A stretch of DNA of 64,000 nucleotides from Stenotrophomonas sp. ATCM1_4 (GTDB lineage: Bacteria > Pseudomonadota > Gammaproteobacteria > Xanthomonadales > Xanthomonadaceae). The first letter of the stretch is position 1. Each line of letters starts with the position of its first letter. Of the stretch, positions 29,966 to 39,463 are shown in pieces. The notes under the pieces are model-generated. The model was not told the origin of the DNA and did not search any database. It was given only the letters and a program-made list of their open reading frames with translations. The stretch is from assembly GCF_004348115.1 (NCBI RefSeq), contig NZ_QPFB01000001.1, forward strand, positions 845,978 through 909,977, given 5' to 3'. The translations under genes and the position numbers were made by a program.

Positions 29966-29992
29966 GTTCGCCCCGCAACCACGGGAACCGTC

Positions 29993-31249
29993 ATGAGTGA
30001 TATCCGCACCCTGGCCCTGCAATGCCGTGATGCCGCCCTGCAACTGGGCCGTCTCTCCACGCAGGCCCGGGGCGACCTGCTGCAGGCGATGGCGGCGGCA
30101 CTGGAGGCCGATGCCCCGGCCATCCTGGCGGCCAATGACAAGGACCTGCAGGCCGCGCGCGACAAGGGCGTGGGCACTGCGATGCTCGATCGGTTGGCGT
30201 TGAACCCGTCACGCCTGGCCGGTGTGGCCAATGCGCTGCGCGAGGTGGCGGCGCTGCCGGACCCGGTGGGCGAGGTCACCCGCGACTATGTACGCCCCAA
30301 TGGCATCCGCGTGCAGAAGGTGCGCGTGCCGCTGGGGGTGATCGCGATGATCTACGAGGCGCGCCCGAACGTGACCGCCGATGCGGCGGCGCTGTGCATC
30401 AAGGCCGGCAACGGCGTGATCCTGCGTGGCGGTTCGGAGGCGATCCATTCCAACACCGCCATCGCCGCCAGCCTCCGGCGCGCCCTGCGCGAGGCCGGCT
30501 TGGCGGAAGCGGCGCTGACCCTGGTCGAGGACCTGCGCCGCGAAACCATGCTGGAACTGCTGCAGCTCAACGACGTCATCGACCTGGCCATCCCGCGCGG
30601 TGGCGAGGGCCTGATCCGCTTCGTCGCCGAGCATGCGCGGGTGCCGGTGATCAAGCACTACAAGGGCGTGTGCCATCTGTTCGTCGATGACAGTGCCGAT
30701 ATCGATCTGGCGATCGGCCTGCTGGTCGATGGCAAGGTCTCGCGTCCGGCGGCCTGCAATTCGCTGGAAACACTGCTGGTGCATGAAGCCATCGCCGCGC
30801 GCTTCCTGCCGGCGGCGGCGCAGGCGTTGCGCGAGCGCGGGGTGGAGCTGCGGGGGGATGTGGCCACCCGCGCGGTGCTGCCGGACGTGCTGGCCGCCAC
30901 GGAAGACGACTACGCCGCCGAGTACCTGGACCTGATCCTGGCCATCCGCATCGTGCCGGACCTGCAGGCTGCCATCGCGCATATCCAGCAGTACACCTCC
31001 GACCATACCGAGGTGATCGCCACCGGTACGCCCGCACACGGCCAGGCATTCGTGCAGGCATTGCGCTCGGCGGTGGTGATGGTCAACGCCTCCTCACGCT
31101 TCTCCGACGGCGGTGAGCTGGGGCTGGGCGCGGAAATCGGCATTTCCACCACGCGCCTGCATTCCTATGGCCCGATGGGCCTGGAAGCACTCACGGTGGA
31201 GCGTTTCGTGGTGCAGGGCGAGGGCCAGGTACGGCACCCGTTGGGTTGA
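29993..31249 (+). CDS. proA: Glutamate-5-semialdehyde dehydrogenase (gamma-glutamyl phosphate reductase)
   Basis: ProA reduces glutamyl-5-phosphate to the semialdehyde using NADPH. The 418-residue length is standard. Motifs: [29 protein letters not shown] and the catalytic Cys region [16 protein letters not shown]. The C-terminal motif is [36 protein letters not shown]. It ends the + strand arg/pro cluster. The next gene is convergent. Confidence 0.97.
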   Translation: MSDIRTLALQCRDAALQLGRLSTQARGDLLQAMAAALEADAPAILAANDKDLQAARDKGVGTAMLDRLALNPSRLAGVANALREVAALPDPVGEVTRDYVRPNGIRVQKVRVPLGVIAMIYEARPNVTADAAALCIKAGNGVILRGGSEAIHSNTAIAASLRRALREAGLAEAALTLVEDLRRETMLELLQLNDVIDLAIPRGGEGLIRFVAEHARVPVIKHYKGVCHLFVDDSADIDLAIGLLVDGKVSRPAACNSLETLLVHEAIAARFLPAAAQALRERGVELRGDVATRAVLPDVLAATEDDYAAEYLDLILAIRIVPDLQAAIAHIQQYTSDHTEVIATGTPAHGQAFVQALRSAVVMVNASSRFSDGGELGLGAEIGISTTRLHSYGPMGLEALTVERFVVQGEGQVRHPLG

Positions 31250-31268
31250 TACCCGCCGAGGGGGCGCC

Positions 31269-32489
31269 TTACCAGCGGTCTTCCAGTTGCTGCGGCTTGC
31301 AGGCGAACCAGGCGGCGGTCGTCAGCACCACCGAGCAAAGCGCGAGGAAGGCGAACGACCAGGTCCAGCCACCGCTGACGCCGTGCAGCCAGCCGAACAG
31401 CAGCGGGCCAAGGCTGGCCAGGCTGTAGCCCACCCCCTGCATGAAGCCGGACAGGGCGGCCGAGCCGGCCTGGGTGCGGGTGCGCAGGTTGATCAGGGTC
31501 AGGCCCAGCGGGAACGTGGAAGGGCCCAGGCCGGCGATGATTGCCCACAGCCACGGGGCCTTCATCGGGGCCCAGAGCAGGCCGGCGAAGGCGATCATGT
31601 TCAGCACGAACACCATCACCGCGATCGGGAACGGGTTGCGCAGGCGCACCGCCAGCGCAGGCACCAGCAGCGAAGGGGCCAGGCCGATCGCCGAGTACAC
31701 CGCCACCATCACGCCACCGAAGGCTTCGCTGGCGCCGGCTTCCACCATCACCTTCGGTAGCCAGGTGAACAGGGAATAGGTACCCAGCGAGGTCATGCCG
31801 AACATCAGTGCCATGCCCCAGCCCAGCGATGTCTTCCAGACACGCCCCGGCGCGTGGCCGGTGGCTGCCGAGGCGGCTTCGCGGGGCGCCTGCCGGGCGA
31901 GCAGGATCCATGGCAGCAGGGCGGCCAGCGACAGCAGCGACCACATGCCCAGCGAGATGCGCCAATCGAAGGCATCGGCCATCGGCACCGCCAGCAGCGC
32001 GGGGATCATGGTGCCGGCCTGCAGCACGGTGATGTAGATCGTGCTCAACGTACCAACGCGGTCGGCGAAGTAGCGCTTGACCAGTGGCGGGACCACCACG
32101 TTGCCCATGCCCATGCCGGCCAGCGCGATCGCCGAGCCCAGCATCAGCATGCCGATATTGCCGGAGGCGGCGCGCAGCAGCAGGCCCAGCGTGGCCAGCA
32201 CCATGGTCAGCACGGCGGTGCGTTCCAGGCCGATGGCGCGGGTGATGCGGGGCGTCGCCAGGCCGAAGGCGGCGAAGGCGGCCGTCGGCATCATGCCGAG
32301 CACGCCGGTCATGGTGCTGCCGAAGTCGAAGACGTGGCCCAGCCGGTCCAGCAAGGGCGTCAGCGAGGTCACCGCGCTGCGCAGGTTGGCCGAAACCAGC
32401 ACGATGGCGACGAACGCCAGCAGACGGCCATGCAGCAGCGGGGCCGGGGTGGGGGAGGTGGTGGGCGAAGACATGTCGAACTCCGGCAT
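31269..32489 (-). CDS. CynX/NimT-family MFS transporter
   Basis: A 406-residue membrane protein with about twelve hydrophobic segments. It is recognised as the CynX/NimT group from VSANLRSAVTSLTPLLDRLG near TM1 and GMGMGNVVVPPLVKRYFADRVGTLSTIYITVLQAGTMIPALLAVP between TM4 and TM5. CynX is linked to cyanate and NimT to nitroimidazole, but the substrates of most members are unknown. The start may be ATG at 32489 or, five codons in, at 32474. It is convergent with proA, with 19 bases between the stops, and lies downstream of the tRNA genes behind a terminator. Confidence 0.85.
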   Translation of the reverse strand: MPEFDMSSPTTSPTPAPLLHGRLLAFVAIVLVSANLRSAVTSLTPLLDRLGHVFDFGSTMTGVLGMMPTAAFAAFGLATPRITRAIGLERTAVLTMVLATLGLLLRAASGNIGMLMLGSAIALAGMGMGNVVVPPLVKRYFADRVGTLSTIYITVLQAGTMIPALLAVPMADAFDWRISLGMWSLLSLAALLPWILLARQAPREAASAATGHAPGRVWKTSLGWGMALMFGMTSLGTYSLFTWLPKVMVEAGASEAFGGVMVAVYSAIGLAPSLLVPALAVRLRNPFPIAVMVFVLNMIAFAGLLWAPMKAPWLWAIIAGLGPSTFPLGLTLINLRTRTQAGSAALSGFMQGVGYSLASLGPLLFGWLHGVSGGWTWSFAFLALCSVVLTTAAWFACKPQQLEDRW

Positions 32490-32521
32490 GGCGGGTCCGG
32501 CACCGTGTGGAACCCGCCTAA

Positions 32522-32552
32522 AACAAAAGCCGGCCAGAGGCCGGCTTTTGTT
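32522..32552 (-). terminator. Terminator after the first tRNA-Pro gene
   Basis: A 14-bp perfect stem (32522-32535 with 32539-32552) with an AGA loop. The outer part, AACAAAAG / CTTTTGTT, provides T-rich tails on both strands. Confidence 0.8.
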
Positions 32553-32556
32553 GAAT

Positions 32557-32633
<77 letters not shown>

Positions 32634-32746
32634 AAGGAGCCGCCTATGATAACGGCGTTCCCGCAGTCTTGCAAGTGGTTTTCCCCGGAAGCCAACCGCG
32701 CGGGAGGGTTGCTTCCAGTGCGCCCGAAGGCGGCTTGTACATCCAC

Positions 32747-32782
32747 AAAAAAGCCCGGAAAACGTCGCCGTTTTCCAGGCTT
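32747..32782 (-). terminator. Terminator after the second tRNA-Pro gene
   Basis: The stem AAGCC-GGAAAACG (32751-32764) pairs with 32769-32782 with one mismatch and a TCGC loop. Reading the minus strand, it ends in six Ts. It separates the two tRNA transcripts. Confidence 0.8.
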
Positions 32783-32795
32783 CGATGCGACCTTC

Positions 32796-32872
<77 letters not shown>

Positions 32873-32876
32873 TGAA

Positions 32877-32909
32877 GGAGCCCGGAAAGATACGCTCAGT
32901 CCGGGCTCC
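32877..32909 (-). terminator. Hairpin between cydX and the tRNA gene
   Basis: GGAGCCCGG (32877-32885) pairs with CCGGGCTCC (32901-32909). No T-run follows on the minus strand, so termination of cydABX here is uncertain. Confidence 0.4.
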
Positions 32910-32932
32910 TGACAATACCTCAGCGCATTTTT

Positions 32933-33043
32933 TTAACGTTTTGTTTCACTCTTGCGCGCTTCGCGTGCTTCGAACCACATGCCGTTGAGGATCGCAACGG
33001 TCGAAGCAAGGCCAGCACCCAGAATCCAGGCGAAATACCACAT
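32933..33043 (-). CDS. cydX: Cytochrome bd oxidase small subunit CydX
   Basis: A 36-residue single-helix membrane protein, too short for many gene finders. The N-terminus MWYFAWILGAGLA, followed by a hydrophobic run and NGMWFE, is the CydX/CbdX signature. A strong ribosome site (AAGGAGA) precedes the ATG. CydX stabilises the haems of cytochrome bd oxidase. It follows cydB by 32 bases on the same strand, as in E. coli cydABX, which supports that it is real. Confidence 0.92.
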   Translation of the reverse strand: MWYFAWILGAGLASTVAILNGMWFEAREARKSETKR

Positions 33044-33075
33044 GTGATGTCTCCTTCCTAAAGCGTGGATGTGGA

Positions 33076-34227
33076 TCAGTAGGCGTTCGGGTTTTCACCC
33101 ATTTCCGTCAGCGTGGTCTTGCCCTTCAGCACGCGGTACACCCAGGTGGTGTAGCCGATGATGATCGGCAGGAAGATCACCGTGGCCAGCAGCATGATCC
33201 ACAGCGTCAGATGGCTGGACGATGCGTCCCACAGCGTCAGGCTGGAGCCCGGCTGGCTGGAGGAGGGCAGCAGGAACGGGAAGATGGCGAAGCCGACGGT
33301 GAAGATGATGCCGGCGATCGACAGGCCCGAGGCGATGAAGGCCAGGCCGCCACGGCGCTTGCGCAGCAGCACCGCACTGGCCAGTGCACCGAGCAGGCCC
33401 ACCACCGGTGCCAGGATCGTGGCCGGCATGGCGCTGTAGTTGTGCATCCAGCCACCGGCGGCGGTCAGTTCGGCGGTCTTCAACAGCGGGTTGCTGGCCC
33501 CATCGCTGATCACCTGCGAGGTGACCGTATAGCCCGGCAGGCCCAGTGCGACCCAGGCACCGCCGGCGGCGAACAGCACGAAGCTGACGATGGCGGCGAT
33601 GCTGCCGAAGCGGGCCGAACGATCGGCTACCGGGCCGTCGGTCTTGAGCACCAGCATGGCGGCACCGTGCGAGACCAGCATGGCGACGCTGAGCAGGCCG
33701 GCCAGCAGGGCGAACGGGGTCAGCAGGCCGAAGAACGTGCCCGTGTACCAGACGCGCTGGCTGTCATCGAAGTGGTAGGGGACGCCCAGCAGCACGTTGC
33801 CCACGGCCACGCCCATGATCAGCGCCGGGACGAAGCCACCGATGAACAGTGCCCAGTCCCAGTTGTTGCGCCAGCGCTGGCTGGGCATCTTGCCACGGTA
33901 CTTGAAGCCGACCGGGCGCAGGATCAGGGCGAACAGGATGACGAACATCGCCAGGTAGAAGCCGGAGAAGCTCACCGCGTACAGCGGCGGCCAGGCGGCG
34001 AAGATCGCGCCGCCACCGAGCACCAGCCACACCTGGTTGCCTTCCCATACCGGGCCGATGGTGTTGATCACCAGGCGGCGTTCCTCGTCGGTCCTGGCCA
34101 CGAACGGCAGCAGCGCGCCGACGCCCAGGTCAAAACCATCCATCACCGCGAAGCCGATCAGCAGCACGCCCAGCAGCAGCCACCAGATCACGCGTAGCGT
34201 CGTGTAGTCCAGAAGAATGAAATCCAT
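33076..34227 (-). CDS. cydB: Cytochrome bd ubiquinol oxidase subunit II
   Basis: The 383-residue membrane subunit pairs with CydA in the oxygen-reducing, proton-motive quinol oxidase with high oxygen affinity. It has the N-terminal signature [27 protein letters not shown] and [23 protein letters not shown]. Later loops include [11 protein letters not shown]. It follows cydA after 15 bases and precedes cydX. Confidence 0.96.
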   Translation of the reverse strand: MDFILLDYTTLRVIWWLLLGVLLIGFAVMDGFDLGVGALLPFVARTDEERRLVINTIGPVWEGNQVWLVLGGGAIFAAWPPLYAVSFSGFYLAMFVILFALILRPVGFKYRGKMPSQRWRNNWDWALFIGGFVPALIMGVAVGNVLLGVPYHFDDSQRVWYTGTFFGLLTPFALLAGLLSVAMLVSHGAAMLVLKTDGPVADRSARFGSIAAIVSFVLFAAGGAWVALGLPGYTVTSQVISDGASNPLLKTAELTAAGGWMHNYSAMPATILAPVVGLLGALASAVLLRKRRGGLAFIASGLSIAGIIFTVGFAIFPFLLPSSSQPGSSLTLWDASSSHLTLWIMLLATVIFLPIIIGYTTWVYRVLKGKTTLTEMGENPNAY

Positions 34228-34242
34228 GAGTGTTCTCCTGCC

Positions 34243-35826
34243 TTATGCCTGGCGCGTGGCCGGCGAGGCGGCGTTGTTGGAAGCAGCCGAGGGCTGCAGC
34301 GAGGGCAGGATGTCGTCCGGGCCCTTGCGGATGGCCTTCAGCATCAGCTTGATCTCGATGATCATCAGCACCGTGTACAGCGCGGTGAAGCCGGCCAGGG
34401 TCATGACGATCTGGTGCAGGGCCAGGCCCGAGGCGGCGTAGAAGGTCGGCAGCACGCCATCCACGGCCCACGGCTGGCGGCCGTACTCGGCGATGAACCA
34501 ACCGCATTCGATGGCGATCCACGGGGCCGGCAGCGTCCACAGCGCGATCTTCAGGAAGGTGCGCTTGTCCTGGAAGTTGTGGCGGCAGGAGTAGTAGAAG
34601 GCCACCGCGAAGAAGGCGATCAGGTAGAAACCCAGGCCGGCCATGATGCGGAAGGTCCAGAACAGCGGGGCCACCGTCGGCACCGTGTCCATCGCGGCCT
34701 GCGAGATCTCCTGCGGCGTGGCGTTGAGGATGTCCTCGCGGTAACGCTTGAGCAGCAGGCCGTGGCCCAGGTCCTGCCAATGGCGGTCGAACATCTCACG
34801 GGCTTCGACGTCGTTCTTATTGGCGCGGATGCGCTCCAGTGCACCGTAGGCCAGCTGGCCGCCGCGGATGCGGTGCTCGGCGCGCTCGACCAGTTCCAGG
34901 ATGCCCGGGATCGGCTTGTCCAGCGAACGGGTGGCGATCAGGCCCATCAGATACGGGATCTTGACCGCGTAGTCGTTCTGGTGGGTCTGCTGGTTCGGGA
35001 TGCCGAAGGCGGTGAAGTCGGCCGGGGCACGCTCGGTCTCCCACATGGCTTCGATCGCGGCCAGCTTCATCTTCTGGTGCTCGTTGGCGGCGTAGCCGCT
35101 TTCGTCACCCAGCACCACCACCGACAGCGAGGACAGCAGGCCGAAGGCCGCCGCCACCGCGAACGAGCGGCGGGCGACGTCATGGTGCTTGTTGCGCAGC
35201 AGGAAGAAGGCGCTGATCGACATCACGAACACCGCGCCGGTCACGTAGCCGGCCGACACGGTGTGCACGAACTTGGCCTGTGCCACCGGGTTGAACAGAA
35301 CGGCCATGAAGTCCACGACTTCCATGCGCATCGTTTCCGGGTTGAACACGGCACCCACCGGGTGCTGCATCCAGCCGTTGGCGATCAGGATCCACAGCGC
35401 CGACAGGTTGGTGCCCAGCGCCATCAGCCAGGTCACGGTCAGGTGCTGCACCTTGGACAGGCGGCCCCAGCCGAAGAAGAACAGGCCGATGAAGGTGGCT
35501 TCCAGGAAGAACGCCATCAGGCCTTCGATGGCCAGCGGCGCGCCGAAGATGTCGCCGACGTAATGGCTGTAGTAGGACCAGTTCATGCCGAACTGGAATT
35601 CCATGACGATGCCGGTACCCACGCCCATGGCGAAGTTGATACCGAACAGCACGCCCCAGAACAGGGTCATGCGGCGCCAGACGTCCTTGCCGGTCATGAC
35701 ATAGACGCTCTCCATGATTGCGATCATGAAGGACAGGCCCAGGGTGAGCGGGACGAAAAGGAAGTGGTACATCGCGGTCAGCGCGAACTGCAACCGCGAC
35801 AGTTCTACGACTGTTGGATCAATCAT
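34243..35826 (-). CDS. cydA: Cytochrome bd ubiquinol oxidase subunit I
   Basis: This subunit holds the three haems (b558, b595, d) and the quinol site. The 527-residue length corresponds to the long Q-loop form of E. coli (522). His21 in MYHFLFVPLTLGL matches the first haem ligand. GMNWSYYSHYVGDIFGAPLAIEGLMAFFLEATFIGLFFFGW and the C-terminal AEYGRQPWAVDGVLPT are signature regions. It is divergent from the cydDC assembly genes, with a perfect FNR-type box in between. The start ATG at 35826 matches the family N-terminus. Confidence 0.97.
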   Translation of the reverse strand: MIDPTVVELSRLQFALTAMYHFLFVPLTLGLSFMIAIMESVYVMTGKDVWRRMTLFWGVLFGINFAMGVGTGIVMEFQFGMNWSYYSHYVGDIFGAPLAIEGLMAFFLEATFIGLFFFGWGRLSKVQHLTVTWLMALGTNLSALWILIANGWMQHPVGAVFNPETMRMEVVDFMAVLFNPVAQAKFVHTVSAGYVTGAVFVMSISAFFLLRNKHHDVARRSFAVAAAFGLLSSLSVVVLGDESGYAANEHQKMKLAAIEAMWETERAPADFTAFGIPNQQTHQNDYAVKIPYLMGLIATRSLDKPIPGILELVERAEHRIRGGQLAYGALERIRANKNDVEAREMFDRHWQDLGHGLLLKRYREDILNATPQEISQAAMDTVPTVAPLFWTFRIMAGLGFYLIAFFAVAFYYSCRHNFQDKRTFLKIALWTLPAPWIAIECGWFIAEYGRQPWAVDGVLPTFYAASGLALHQIVMTLAGFTALYTVLMIIEIKLMLKAIRKGPDDILPSLQPSAASNNAASPATRQA

Positions 35827-35910
35827 GGCCTATCTACCTCGTGGGTGGGCGTCATGGGGCTGGAGGGGGTTCTATGGACAGAATGCTCCGGGTTCATGCA
35901 TTGCCGTGCC

Positions 35911-35924
35911 TTGATCTGGATCAA
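35911..35924. promoter_or_regulatory. FNR/Anr-type binding site in the cydA-cydD divergent promoter
   Basis: TTGAT-CTGG-ATCAA is a perfect match to the FNR/Anr consensus (TTGATnnnnATCAA). It lies 85 bases upstream of the cydA start and 98 bases upstream of the cydD start, so it could control both units. A TACAAT -10-like box for cydD lies at 35984-35989. Confidence 0.8.
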
Positions 35925-36021
35925 TGTGACGGTCGTGCGCAACCGCGAAGGTGCGGTTGCCGGCGGACGGGGTGCTGCTTGCTTACAATCAGGCAGATTT
36001 CCTTCACCAGAGTTGCCAATC

Positions 36022-37725
36022 TTGAGCGAAGTTCCACATCCGGGCGAAGCGTTGCGCCAGCAGCGTCGCCAGCATCAGCAATGGCTGGCCTCCCTCGCCG
36101 CCGGGGCCCGCCCACGGCAGCGGCTGGCGGCCCTGTCCGTGTGTGCTTCGGGTGCGTTGCTGATCGTGCAGGCCGGGGCCATTGCCTGGTTGATCCAGAG
36201 CATAGTAGTGGAGCGCTTGCCCATCGTGCAGGCAGTTCACGTTTTCGGCCTGCTGGCCGCGGTGCTGGTGGCGCGCAGCCTGCTGGGCGGCCTGACCCAG
36301 TCCGCCGCCGGAGACGTGGCCGACAGTGCGCGGCTGGCGCTGCGCGAGCAGGTCTACCGGCGGCTGATGGCACGCGGCCCGCTGTGGCAGCGACGCCAGC
36401 GCAGCGGCGAGCTGGGCGAGCTGCTGCTGGCCCACGGTGACGCCATCGAGGGCTACTACGCCGGCTTCCAGCCGGTACGGGTGGAAGTGGTGGTGGTGCC
36501 GCTGCTGATAGCCGTCGCGGTGGCCTGGGTGGATTGGGTGGTGGCGGTGATCTTCCTGTTCACCGCACCGCTGGTGCCGTTCTTCATGATGCTGGTGGGC
36601 TGGGGTGCCGAGGCCGCCGGCCGGGCCCAGCTCGGCGAGCTGGCGCGCATGAGCGGGCATTTCGCCGATCGCATCAAGGGGCTGGGCCTGCTGCGCCTGT
36701 ACGGGCGCGGGGATGCCGAGTTGCAGGGCATCGCGCAGGCCGCCAACGGGGTGCGCGTGCGGACCATGAAGGTACTGCGGATCGCCTTCCTGTCCTCCAC
36801 CGTGCTGGAGTTCTTCGCCTCGGTCAGCGTGGCGATGGTGGCCCTGTACCTGGGCCTGAGCTACCTGGGGATGATGTCGCTGCATGCCAGCGTGCCGACC
36901 CTGGGTACCGGCATGTTCTGCCTGCTGCTGGCGCCGGAGTTCTACGCCCCGTTGCGGCGGCTGGCCGCGCATTACCACGACCGGGCCAACGCGCTGGCGG
37001 CGGCAGCGGAAGTGGAGCGGCTGCTGGCCGAGGACACCCGCCTTGCCCCGGGGCCGGCCGACACCGCGTCCACCGGGCAGGAACCGGCCCAGCGACATGC
37101 GCCCTTGTTACGGGTGCAGGGCGCGACACTGTGCCCGCAGGGCAGTGCGCAGGATGTGCTGCGTGGTTTCTCTCTCTCCCTCACCGATGGCCAGCGCGTG
37201 GCGCTGGTCGGGCCCAGCGGCAGCGGCAAAAGCACCGTGCTGGAAGCGCTGGCGGGATGGTTGCCGCCCCGCCAGGGCCGGATCGTGCTGCGTGAGGGGG
37301 TCAGGGTCGGTTATGCCGGGCAGCGCCCGTACCTTTTCCACGGTTCGATCGCCGACAACCTGCGGCTGGCCGACCCGTCGGTCAGTGACGCGCGGCTGCA
37401 GGCCGTGGCGGAGGTGGCGCAGGTGATGCGGTTTGCCCGGGACCTGCCGCAGGGCCTGGACACGGTGATCGGCGAGCGCGGCTTTGGCCTGTCCGGCGGC
37501 GAGGCGCGTCGCATCGGCCTGGCCCGGCTGCTGTTGCGAGAGCCGGACCTGCTCCTGCTCGACGAGCCCACTGCGTTCCTTGATCCGCAGACCGAGGCCG
37601 ACCTGCTGCAGGCCTTGGCTGCACATACGCGGGGGCGCACGGTGTTGATGGCGACCCACAGCGAGGCGGCGATGCGCTGGGCCGACGCGATCATCGACCT
37701 GCAGCAGCTGGAGGTGCGTGCATGA
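36022..37725 (+). CDS. cydD: ABC exporter subunit CydD (cytochrome bd assembly)
   Basis: CydD with CydC forms a heterodimeric ABC exporter, reported to handle glutathione/cysteine or haem, needed for cytochrome bd and c assembly. The 567-residue protein has six hydrophobic segments and then an ATPase domain: Walker A GPSGSGKST, Q-loop AGQRPYLF, signature LSGGEARRIGLARLL, Walker B LLLLDEPT. The start is uncertain: TTG at 36022 is chosen because no ATG or GTG is well placed; TTG at 36013 is an alternative. The frame is open far upstream antisense to cydA, which is not coding. It overlaps cydC by four bases. Confidence 0.92.
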   Translation: MSEVPHPGEALRQQRRQHQQWLASLAAGARPRQRLAALSVCASGALLIVQAGAIAWLIQSIVVERLPIVQAVHVFGLLAAVLVARSLLGGLTQSAAGDVADSARLALREQVYRRLMARGPLWQRRQRSGELGELLLAHGDAIEGYYAGFQPVRVEVVVVPLLIAVAVAWVDWVVAVIFLFTAPLVPFFMMLVGWGAEAAGRAQLGELARMSGHFADRIKGLGLLRLYGRGDAELQGIAQAANGVRVRTMKVLRIAFLSSTVLEFFASVSVAMVALYLGLSYLGMMSLHASVPTLGTGMFCLLLAPEFYAPLRRLAAHYHDRANALAAAAEVERLLAEDTRLAPGPADTASTGQEPAQRHAPLLRVQGATLCPQGSAQDVLRGFSLSLTDGQRVALVGPSGSGKSTVLEALAGWLPPRQGRIVLREGVRVGYAGQRPYLFHGSIADNLRLADPSVSDARLQAVAEVAQVMRFARDLPQGLDTVIGERGFGLSGGEARRIGLARLLLREPDLLLLDEPTAFLDPQTEADLLQALAAHTRGRTVLMATHSEAAMRWADAIIDLQQLEVRA

Positions 37726-39401
37726 GCGGCGATGACATGCGAAGCGTGTTCGGCCGGCAGCGCGGGTGGTTGTTGCTGTCGATCGTGCTGCTGTTCACCA
37801 CGATGCTGGCCGGGGTGAGCCTGTTGGGGCTTTCCGGCGGCTTCCTGACCGGGGCGGCGCTGGCCGGTGCGCTGGGTATGGGCGCGACCTTCAACTTCTT
37901 CTCGCCATCGGCGGGGATCCGCGGGCTGACGATGGCGCGGATCGTGTCGCGCTACTTCGAGAAGCTGGTCGGGCACGAGGCCACCCTGCGCATTGCCCGG
38001 GACCTGCGCGTGTGGTTCTTCCGGCGCGCCTTGCCGCTGGCGCCGGCACGCTTGGGCAGCAGCCGTACCGGCGAACTGCTGGCGCGGCTGATGTCCGATA
38101 TCGGCGAGATGGACGGTTGGGTGGTGCGCGCGCTGGGGCCGCTGCTGGCGCTGGCCGGCATGTGCGTGGCCGCGATCATCGCCGCCGCGTTGATCTACTG
38201 GCCGGCGGCATTGTTGTTGCTGGTGCTGGCGGTGCTGGTGGGCGTGGGTGTGCCGCTGCTGGCGGTGCGACGCGGGGATGCCGGCGAGGCGCAACGTGCG
38301 CAGAGCCGTGCGACCCTGCGCACGCTCGCCTATGAAGGGTTGGAAGGTGTTGCTGACCTCACCGCGCTGCACGCGCGAGATGCCTGGATCGCACGTGTCG
38401 ATGCGGCCGCACGCGAAGTGGCCGATCGTGACCGGCGGCGCCGTCGCCGCCTGATCGGCGGCAACGTCCTGCATGCCGTCTTGTCGGGGCTGGGCCTGCT
38501 GGCGATGTTGTGGCTGGCGCTGTCCGCCTTCGAGGCCGGGAGGATAGAAGCGCCCTATGCGGCGGCGCTGGTGTTCATGACGGTGGCGTTGCTGGAGGTG
38601 GCTGCAGGCAGCGGCATCGCCTGGCAGGCGTGGCAGTCCGCACGCGTGGCCGGAGGACGCCTGCAGCAGATCATCGAGCAGCCACCGTCGGTGCCCGAGG
38701 CCGCGACGCCGGCACCGGTGCCGGCCGGTGATGCATCGGTCGTGTTCGAGCAAGTGGTGTTCGCTTGGCCTGGCGAGCGCCGGCGCCTGCTGGACGGCGT
38801 GGACCTGCACCTTGCAGCGGGAGACCGCGTGGCGATTCGTGGCGACAGCGGCAGCGGCAAGACCACGTTGTCGGCGTTGCTGCTGCGGCTGTGGGACCCG
38901 GGGCAGGGCAGTGTGCGCTACGGCGGCGTGGACCTGCGCCGGTTCGCGCAGGACGATTGGCATCGCCAGATCGCATGGTTGCCGCAGGGCGCGCCGGTGT
39001 TCGCCGGCAGCATTGCCGAGAACCTGCGCCTTGGCCGCCCGGATGCCAGCGACGACGCGCTGTGGCAGGTGCTGGAACAGGTCCGCTTGGGCGAATGGGC
39101 GCGCCAGCAGGGCGGGTTGCTGGCATGGGTCGGCGAGAACGGTGCGACGATGTCGGCCGGGCAGGCGCGACGCCTGGCGCTGGCCCGCGCGTTGTTGCGC
39201 GATGCACCGCTGATGGTGCTCGATGAACCCACCGAAGGCCTGGACGTGGACACCGCGCACGCGCTGTTGACGGACCTGGCCGCGGCCCTGGGTTCGCGCA
39301 GCCTGCTGATGATCACGCACGACCGCCTGCCGCCAGGCGTCGTGCACCGGGAGTACCGCCTGCAGCAGGGGCAGTTGCTGGAGTTGGGCCCCGCGCCATA
39401 G
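37722..39401 (+). CDS. cydC: ABC exporter subunit CydC (cytochrome bd assembly)
   Basis: A 559-residue half-transporter and the partner of CydD. Membrane region about residues 15-305 (FFSPSAGIRGLTMARIVSRYFEKLVGHEATLR is the CydC signature). ATPase region with Walker A GDSGSGKTT, Q-loop WLPQGAPVF, signature MSAGQARRLALARALL (LSGGQ changed to MSAGQ) and Walker B LMVLDEPT. The altered signature may mark a non-equivalent ATP site, common in heterodimeric exporters. It overlaps cydD and ends the unit. Confidence 0.94.
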   Translation: MSGDDMRSVFGRQRGWLLLSIVLLFTTMLAGVSLLGLSGGFLTGAALAGALGMGATFNFFSPSAGIRGLTMARIVSRYFEKLVGHEATLRIARDLRVWFFRRALPLAPARLGSSRTGELLARLMSDIGEMDGWVVRALGPLLALAGMCVAAIIAAALIYWPAALLLLVLAVLVGVGVPLLAVRRGDAGEAQRAQSRATLRTLAYEGLEGVADLTALHARDAWIARVDAAAREVADRDRRRRRRLIGGNVLHAVLSGLGLLAMLWLALSAFEAGRIEAPYAAALVFMTVALLEVAAGSGIAWQAWQSARVAGGRLQQIIEQPPSVPEAATPAPVPAGDASVVFEQVVFAWPGERRRLLDGVDLHLAAGDRVAIRGDSGSGKTTLSALLLRLWDPGQGSVRYGGVDLRRFAQDDWHRQIAWLPQGAPVFAGSIAENLRLGRPDASDDALWQVLEQVRLGEWARQQGGLLAWVGENGATMSAGQARRLALARALLRDAPLMVLDEPTEGLDVDTAHALLTDLAAALGSRSLLMITHDRLPPGVVHREYRLQQGQLLELGPAP

Positions 39402-39463
39402 GAACGACTTCAGCGGCGAAGCTGGCGCTGTGGCAGGTCGTCGAAAGGGCAACCCCTCCTGGG

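Noticed and set aside
34414-36021. Very long open frame running antisense through cydA into cydD
   Set aside because: The upstream part is the complement of cydA codons in a GC-rich genome, with a His/Gln/Arg/Gly-rich composition typical of shadow frames. Only the part from about 36022 matches CydD.
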